Translations under genes and position numbers: made by a program
Source: Annona cherimola
Taxonomy: Eukaryota > Streptophyta > Magnoliopsida > Magnoliales > Annonaceae
Direction: 5' to 3'
Assembly (NCBI GenBank): GCA_030490835.1
Contig: CM059971.1
Span: 23,863,817-23,927,816 of the forward strand
DNA length: 64,000 nucleotides
Part shown: positions 58,541 to 64,000 of the stretch, in pieces
Layout: each line of letters starts with the position of its first letter
How positions within the stretch are numbered: the stretch's first letter is position 1
Notes under the pieces: generated by a model
What the model was told of the DNA's origin: nothing
The model's input: the letters and a program-made list of their open reading frames with translations, nothing else
Database searches by the model: none

Positions 58541-59479
58541 AACGTATTTCCTAAGAAAGTATAAATCAAATATATGTTGATAATGACATAACCTTGAGTA
58601 ACAAATGGGAGTATTAATGATAGTTAAAAAGATTATTTTTATATTTTATATCAAACTAAGATTGTTGCATCAAGTACCGAGTTAATAAAAGGAAAATAGT
58701 CCGTTTGTAGTTCAATAAAGTGACATTTATATTTACAAAATTAATCAAGTTAAAAATTAAGAGTATGGAAAAGAAGCCAAAATGGAATTGTATAATTGTA
58801 CATCAGATCATGCACATCAAATTCGATAAGTTTCAAGATGACAGAAGGAAGCCATTTATAGTTCCAAGTTGATAGAAATAGAATTATTCTCTGCAATTCT
58901 AGACAAAAGTGGATGGATAAGATGAGATAAACAAGTCGTGATTTAATCAATTTACAAATCAAGTTAGTTGAGATACTTGCTAAGGTTTAAACCACACATT
59001 CAACAAATCATTGACAATGATAAAAAGATTCATTACTCTAACATATGGAAACAACTTCATATCTTCACTTTTTATTTCTATATTTCTCATTGAAGTTATT
59101 GCGCTTTTAAGAGCTTGATCTACATTCTTATATTTGCTTACTTCAAAAGCATCTTCATTTGAAAAAAATTTCCATTTAAGATAAGCGAGTTCAACTTTTA
59201 TTAGGGCGATGGAAGCATGTTGTAAAAGTTGTTGATGAGTTCAAAAAACCAACTTACTGTGTCTTGTGTTAGAGTAGGTGCTTGAGGTTTTGGCCCAAAC
59301 CACGATACATCACTTGTTTTTATTAGAATCTTGTGCTCGCTTTACTTTAGTTAACTAACATTTATCATACACAATTCTTTTTGAGAAAAAAATTGTAGTG
59401 CTCGCTTCACCTTCCTCTCGGGCACTTTGTCATATGATAAGACAAACAAGAAGAGCCATTATGTAGTTTCTAGAATATT
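58541..59479. other. AT-rich DNA between two TRIM LTR-like pieces
   Basis: About 940 bp with no coding content that I recognise. It could be the internal region of an old TRIM or an insertion. Confidence 0.4.
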
Positions 59480-59702
59480 ACACAGGGTGTAAGAGAGGGT
59501 TATTAAGGTGTTTGGATTTGGGACATGTTTAAAACATTTAGAGAATGAGTAAGAGCAATTCTATTTGCATAGAGCTATTCTATTTGCATCTTTATAACCT
59601 ATTATCATAGTAAATTTATCTCTCTCTCTCTCATGCTCCTGAGGTTTTTCTTTCTTGATTGAATGTTTAGAATAAATCTTTATGTCTTGCATGTTTAATC
59701 TT
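59480..59702 (+). repeat. Decayed TRIM LTR relative, 3' part
   Basis: Matches the second half of the TRIM LTR: GAGGGTTATTAAGGTGTTTG, AGAGCTATTCTATTTGCATC, AACCTATTATCATAGTA and TTTTTCTTTCTTGATT blocks. Interrupted on the right by the LTR that starts at 59703. Confidence 0.5.
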
Positions 59703-60827
59703 GGTTGGTCCTATGTAATAGCTAATCAAGGAATCTATATGATAGTGTGATAATCAATCACAAAATTCAAATCACATAGCACAAATAAATCCAAAAGACA
59801 CGAGCAAGTCAACTATAGACCTATTTCACTCTTCGAGCACAAAATTTTGGATTCTATTAGTCAACTTTAACACGCAAGTTATAATGGTATAGTCAAACCG
59901 ATTGTCTTCTGGATTGGTGTTAAGCTCTAGGTGGGCTTATAAAATAATTTCTTAGTTTGATTGCAGTGAACACCAAGATAATACAAAGTTCAAGACTATG
60001 AATAAAATAAAGTCAAACTAGTTTAGAACATATACATAGCAACGGATACAAAATCTAAAGAACTTAAAGCTTTGAACCACCATACCATCATCACTTCAAA
60101 AACAGAAATTTTCCTTTGATAGTGATCTTCACAAAGGAGCAAGCTTGAGGTCTTCACTTATAGGTACTTGGTGAACCTTTGTTCGATATTATCTAACTCT
60201 TTCACATCTTTCTTTTGTAACATTTTATCACTTGAAACATGGTCTAGAAGATAGCTCAAAAGACCTCCATGCATATCCAAACTCTCTGAAATTTAAAATT
60301 TTGCTGCTTAGAAAAGGTTGACCTGTTCCTGACAGAAGATCAACTTTTTCTCCTATTTTACAAAATTCAAAATTTGAAAAACAATTCCCACTTCAAGCAT
60401 GTAAATCCACTTAAGATAATTATAAATAGATAAATCAATATTTATTTAAGGTTAATACATCTCAAAAAGTAATTCATGATTATTCCAAGTGAAACTATTA
60501 ATCGAGCACATTCTAAGTTTATTGCAAGCATTAAAACAAGCATACTTTATTCTCAATTTATTCATGAATCTCAAGCTCAACTTATCACCATTTGTACTAT
60601 AAAGTCAAAAACGATAATTTCACAAACACATCACACTTTTCAAAATCTTGTTTAAGAGCACCAAATACAATTTCACAAATTCAAAATCATTAGCCAAAAA
60701 GTATATTTTTGTCATTATCAAAAGTTCAGTTCTCTCTTTTTAGTGATAACAAAATACTTACAACCATTCTTAAATAGTGATAACAAAATACTTACAACCA
60801 TTCTTAAATATTACTCTACGTATCACA
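59703..60827 (-). repeat. 3' LTR of a second family A element
   Basis: Minus strand begins TGTGATACG at 60827 directly after a polypurine tract (GATAGGGGGGAAC, about 60831-60843) and ends near 59703 in GGACCAACC. It is homologous in order to the LTRs of element A (11979-13190, 16970-18160). It contains a 34-bp tandem pair (60742-60809). Confidence 0.75.
60742..60809. repeat. 34-bp tandem duplication in the LTR
   Basis: AGTGATAACAAAATACTTAC plus the following 14 bp occur twice in a row, 34 bp apart, near the U3 start of this LTR. Confidence 0.9.
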
Positions 60828-61074
60828 TTGTTCCCCCCTATCACCATGCTCACAATGATTGTATTTCTCTCAATTTTTGTCAGAATCAAAAACTAAAATG
60901 AGTAATCCACAAAAGGTGTTAGTATATCTAAGTGTAGTAATATATGAGAAAAGTCATGAAATTAAGTCATAACCAATTATGATTAATATTTTAATTAACT
61001 AAAATGTGTTTTGTAAGAAAAGAGAAGTTCAAAAGAAGTTTTATGAGCATTCTTCATTTAGATAGTGCATTTGA

Positions 61075-62950
61075 GTCATTTTTCATGGAACAAGGAGTGA
61101 TCTCCTTATCCTCTTCATCAGAAACTAGATCAAACTTTGTGCCTGAGGGAACTTTGAGCTTCTTTGGTTTGAGAAAGAGCTTCCTCTTTTGTGGGAGTGA
61201 CTTTTTTGAATTTCTTTTGGATGTTTGTCCTGAAATAGATTTTGGAGAACCAACTTTATGTTTGTCTTGAAATAGATTTTAGAGGACCAACTTTATCAAG
61301 TAAAGCAGCGTAATCAACATCTGACACATAAGTTTTTTGTATTGGAGAAGGAAGTTTCTCCAATGGAGGGGAAGTTAGAGTTGGCGGGTTAGGAAGTGGT
61401 TCTTTTTAGAAGTGAATTTTAGCATTGAGATCTTTGATAACACTTTTGATATTGGACATTCTTTCTTCAAATGAATCAAGCCTTGAATACAACATGTTGA
61501 AATGAGTAAGTAAAAATCTATTCAAGGGTATGAAATCAATTGTGTATTTGGTGGTGGAGGTTGTGGTTGTAAATGATTGGTTTGGGGTTTTAGAATAATC
61601 TGCATAGTCAAATGGTTATCATGATGATGGTTCTTATTATCCTCATTATATTCTCCAGGAACTTTACCTTGAGATCCACCTTTCTTACCATGAAGTCTTG
61701 TATCATTTGATAATTTCTTCTCTTTAGGTGCAAAAGGAATGTATACCTTGCTGCATCCATCGACTTATCTGTATCTCATTCTCTTTGAAGTTAATTCTTC
61801 AATTATAATGCAAGAATTTGGTTCAACGAACCCTTCTTAAATCAAATAAAGTCCAATATGGTTGAAAAGTCTAATGAGAAGCATCCCATAGGGTAGATCT
61901 CCATTGATCTTTGGCTTAATAGATAACTAAGCATTGAATAAACCAGATGATAAGGCTTGTGAAACATAATTCACCACATGAGAGTTATATCTTCAGTATT
62001 AATAATATCTTTTCCACCAATTCCAGGATAAAGACAATTATAAACAACTTAAAATAGCAATTTTAATTCAATAGAAGCCAAATCTTTAGTTGGAAAGGTA
62101 GTTTTTAATATGCTAAAGCTAGCATCAGTAGTTAAGTCTAAAATGGCATCTTCAAGAGATACATCGGTTGAGTTTTCAATAGAAACATATGGGAGTTGTA
62201 TGATCGAGGCGAACTTTTCAGTAGTAAATGATATATGAACCCCCTTTGACATATGAACTACATGAGTTATCTTCTAATCTTTCAAGATGCACAAAGAAAA
62301 GTTTTACAAGTTCTTGATAGATGGACACTCCATAGCATAGAAAGTTAAAAAAATCAAAATCTTTCAGATAATCAATGAAAGTAAATTTTTTTTGCCCGAA
62401 ATATTTAAAGTCAACATATTCACCCTTCATAATACTCCTGAAAGCTATATTGGTTTGAAACTCTTTCTCATGCTTCTCACTTTTGAATGGTTTAGAAGTA
62501 GAACCTTTTGTGAAACTAGGATTTTTCATTCGGGCAGTTTTTACAATTGACATTGATGATGGTGGTGGTGAAATTTTACTGCTTTTTATGTTCTTGCCTT
62601 CTTTTATAACAATACCTATGTTTCTTTTTACACTAATAGGAGATTTTTCAGGTAATATGTCATCCACTTTCCTCTTTCCTTTTATCTTGGTAACTTGCTT
62701 TCGGAACAGACTTTGAAGGAACCATGTTTGTTGTTGGGAGAAGTTGTTTTAGGGTATAAGTTTGAGAGTAGGATTTGGTTTTTGATAAGAGAGGGAGTTT
62801 GGCTTGAAAATCCATGGATTGGCTTATGATTTTTAAGATTAAGAAGAGAAGGAGTTCAACATATAGATTGGCTAGTGTTTCGGTTAAGGAAGAAGACATG
62901 TCTGTTATAATGGATGCATTGTATATGGTTTTGGTGGTGACGGGTGTCAT
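61075..62950 (-). pseudogene. Accessory 3' ORF of the second family A element, frameshifted
   Basis: Three overlapping open stretches in three frames (62950-62660, 62667-62218, 62252-62049) and further pieces down to 61075 form one ORF. The N-terminus ends with SKSVPKASYQDKRKEE. The middle block has DDILPEKSPISVKRN, FRSIMKGEYVDFKYFGQKKF, SIYQELVKLFFVHLERLE and SSYVKG, then GVHISFTTEKFASIIQLPY. Later come GFVEPNSCIIIEEL (about 61830) and a Lys/Ser-rich tail SKRNSKKSLPQKRKLFLKP with DEEDKEITPC (about 61230-61080). The same order occurs at 15391-16635. Function unknown; basic clusters suggest nuclear entry, which is inference. Confidence 0.7.
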
Positions 62951-64000
62951 TTTTTGAGAGGAAAATTGAGATTGAAGAGAGGGAGAGAGTTAATAGGTTT
63001 TTAGCTATGGTTTTATAGAATATGAAACAGATATTGTGGCTAGGGTTTTAGTCAAATGCAGTTTGAGGAGTTGAGGAAATAATGTGTGAAATCCGGATTA
63101 CTTTGAACCTTAGTAAATGCAATTTGACATTTGTATGAAGGGCAATGGTGTTAAATCGCTTACTCTTTGTTTTAAATGAATGAAATTAGGAACATTAATT
63201 ATGCAAGGTGATTAAGTTGATCATTTTGATTAACTTAGAAAAGTGTGCACTAAAAGACAAACTAAGTGTAGAGATGGTGAGGTGGCATGATAATTAATGC
63301 CACATTTTCATTTTAATTGTGATTAAGTGAATGATGAATTCATACATTATGATATACAAGGTGAAATTACATGAAATTTTAGGGGAAAACCCAAGTTGGT
63401 ATGTTCTAAGTAATGAAAGGTTTAGATCATAAAAATATTAATTAGAAGGTTGTTAAATGACTAGGAATCTCATGAAATTTCATGAATTAATTTTACTTTG
63501 CTAATAACTTAGTATAGATTTATTGTTTTGACATGAGATTTTTTAGGTATGACCAAGTTAAGGTGCCCTAAATGACGAATGGATTAGATTATGTTAAACT
63601 TTGTTAGAAAATCCTGAACCACATTATAATTAGGGATGGGTAGTGTCATAATTAATCTCGTTAATAACCGTTGACTTATAAGTTCTACAAAGTAGTTTAT
63701 CATGATGAGAATGGAAAAGTCAAAGTTGACTTTGGGTACTCCCAAATGAGGTGTCAAGCTAGGGTGAGTTATGAAGCAAAAAATTCAACTAAAATAAAAA
63801 GTGAAAATTTAATTTGGGAAGCTCACTTTAGACGTCTTAGTAAGGGATTTTAAGAGGTTTTTTATAATTAAAATAAAATAAAAAATTAAATGAAAGGGCA
63901 ACACATAGAGGACATGAACAACATGTTAGTGGGGGTGGAAACTAAGTTAACAAAAAGACAAAAATTGCAGCAATAAAGCAAGATGAAGGGCTGTGATTGA
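62951..64000. other. Upstream part of the second family A element or its flank
   Basis: AT-rich. I find no integrase, reverse transcriptase or gag signature on either strand. The sense strand just upstream of the accessory ORF has a pyrimidine-rich leader (CTCTCTCCCTCTCTTC near 62975-62995). An element boundary could not be located. Confidence 0.4.

Noticed and set aside
61004..61270. 88-residue plus-strand frame
   Set aside because: Antisense to the Lys/Ser-rich tail of the accessory ORF.

Overview
The window is nuclear DNA of a flowering plant. It is AT-rich, has one clear intron-containing host gene, and is otherwise built from nested plant transposable elements: an RTE-type LINE, Ty1/copia LTR retrotransposons with initiator-Met primer sites, TRIM-like elements, and hAT, CACTA and Mutator-like MITEs. 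I saw no bacterial operons, rRNA, tRNA genes or CRISPR arrays. The species cannot be fixed from sequence alone.

Layout. 1-1810: 5' part of an RTE-type LINE on the minus strand, reading frame open to the window edge. 2224-2409: hAT-type MITE with a perfect 8-bp target duplication. 3826-11028: the host gene, minus strand, five exons, encoding a predicted plastid multi-pass membrane protein of the DUF2301 type (302 residues). 11979-18160: decayed Ty1/copia-related element A, plus strand, with gag and protease traces, no visible reverse transcriptase, and an extra 3' ORF. 19710-21039: solo LTR of family B. 21249-32394: a complete but mutated copia element B, minus strand, 11.1 kb, flanked by GAATT/GAATT, ordered LTR, gag, pol, accessory ORF, LTR. 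32400-40700: AT-rich intergenic DNA with a foldback MITE, a dispersed AT-rich repeat and an RNase H-like fragment carrying an exact 3 x 72-bp in-frame repeat. 40728-46386: a 2.83-kb direct tandem duplication, each unit holding a TRIM-like element. 46387-58290: intergenic DNA with CACTA-type and Mutator-like foldback elements, some nested, and LINE 3' remnants. 58290-59702: decayed TRIM relatives. 59703-62950: 3' LTR and accessory ORF of a second member of family A, minus strand; the rest of that element lies in the last kilobase or beyond the window.

The most interesting theme is an accessory gene downstream of pol. It is seen in family B and twice in family A, always just upstream of the 3' LTR. 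In family A its lysine/serine-rich, nuclear-signal-like C-terminus is recognisable in both copies although the rest is broken. Family B also has an array of the 10-bp palindrome AAGTCGACTT in its LTR and again in the gap between pol and the accessory ORF, where it could be an internal promoter. All coding calls were read by eye, and identities and ages are not computed.
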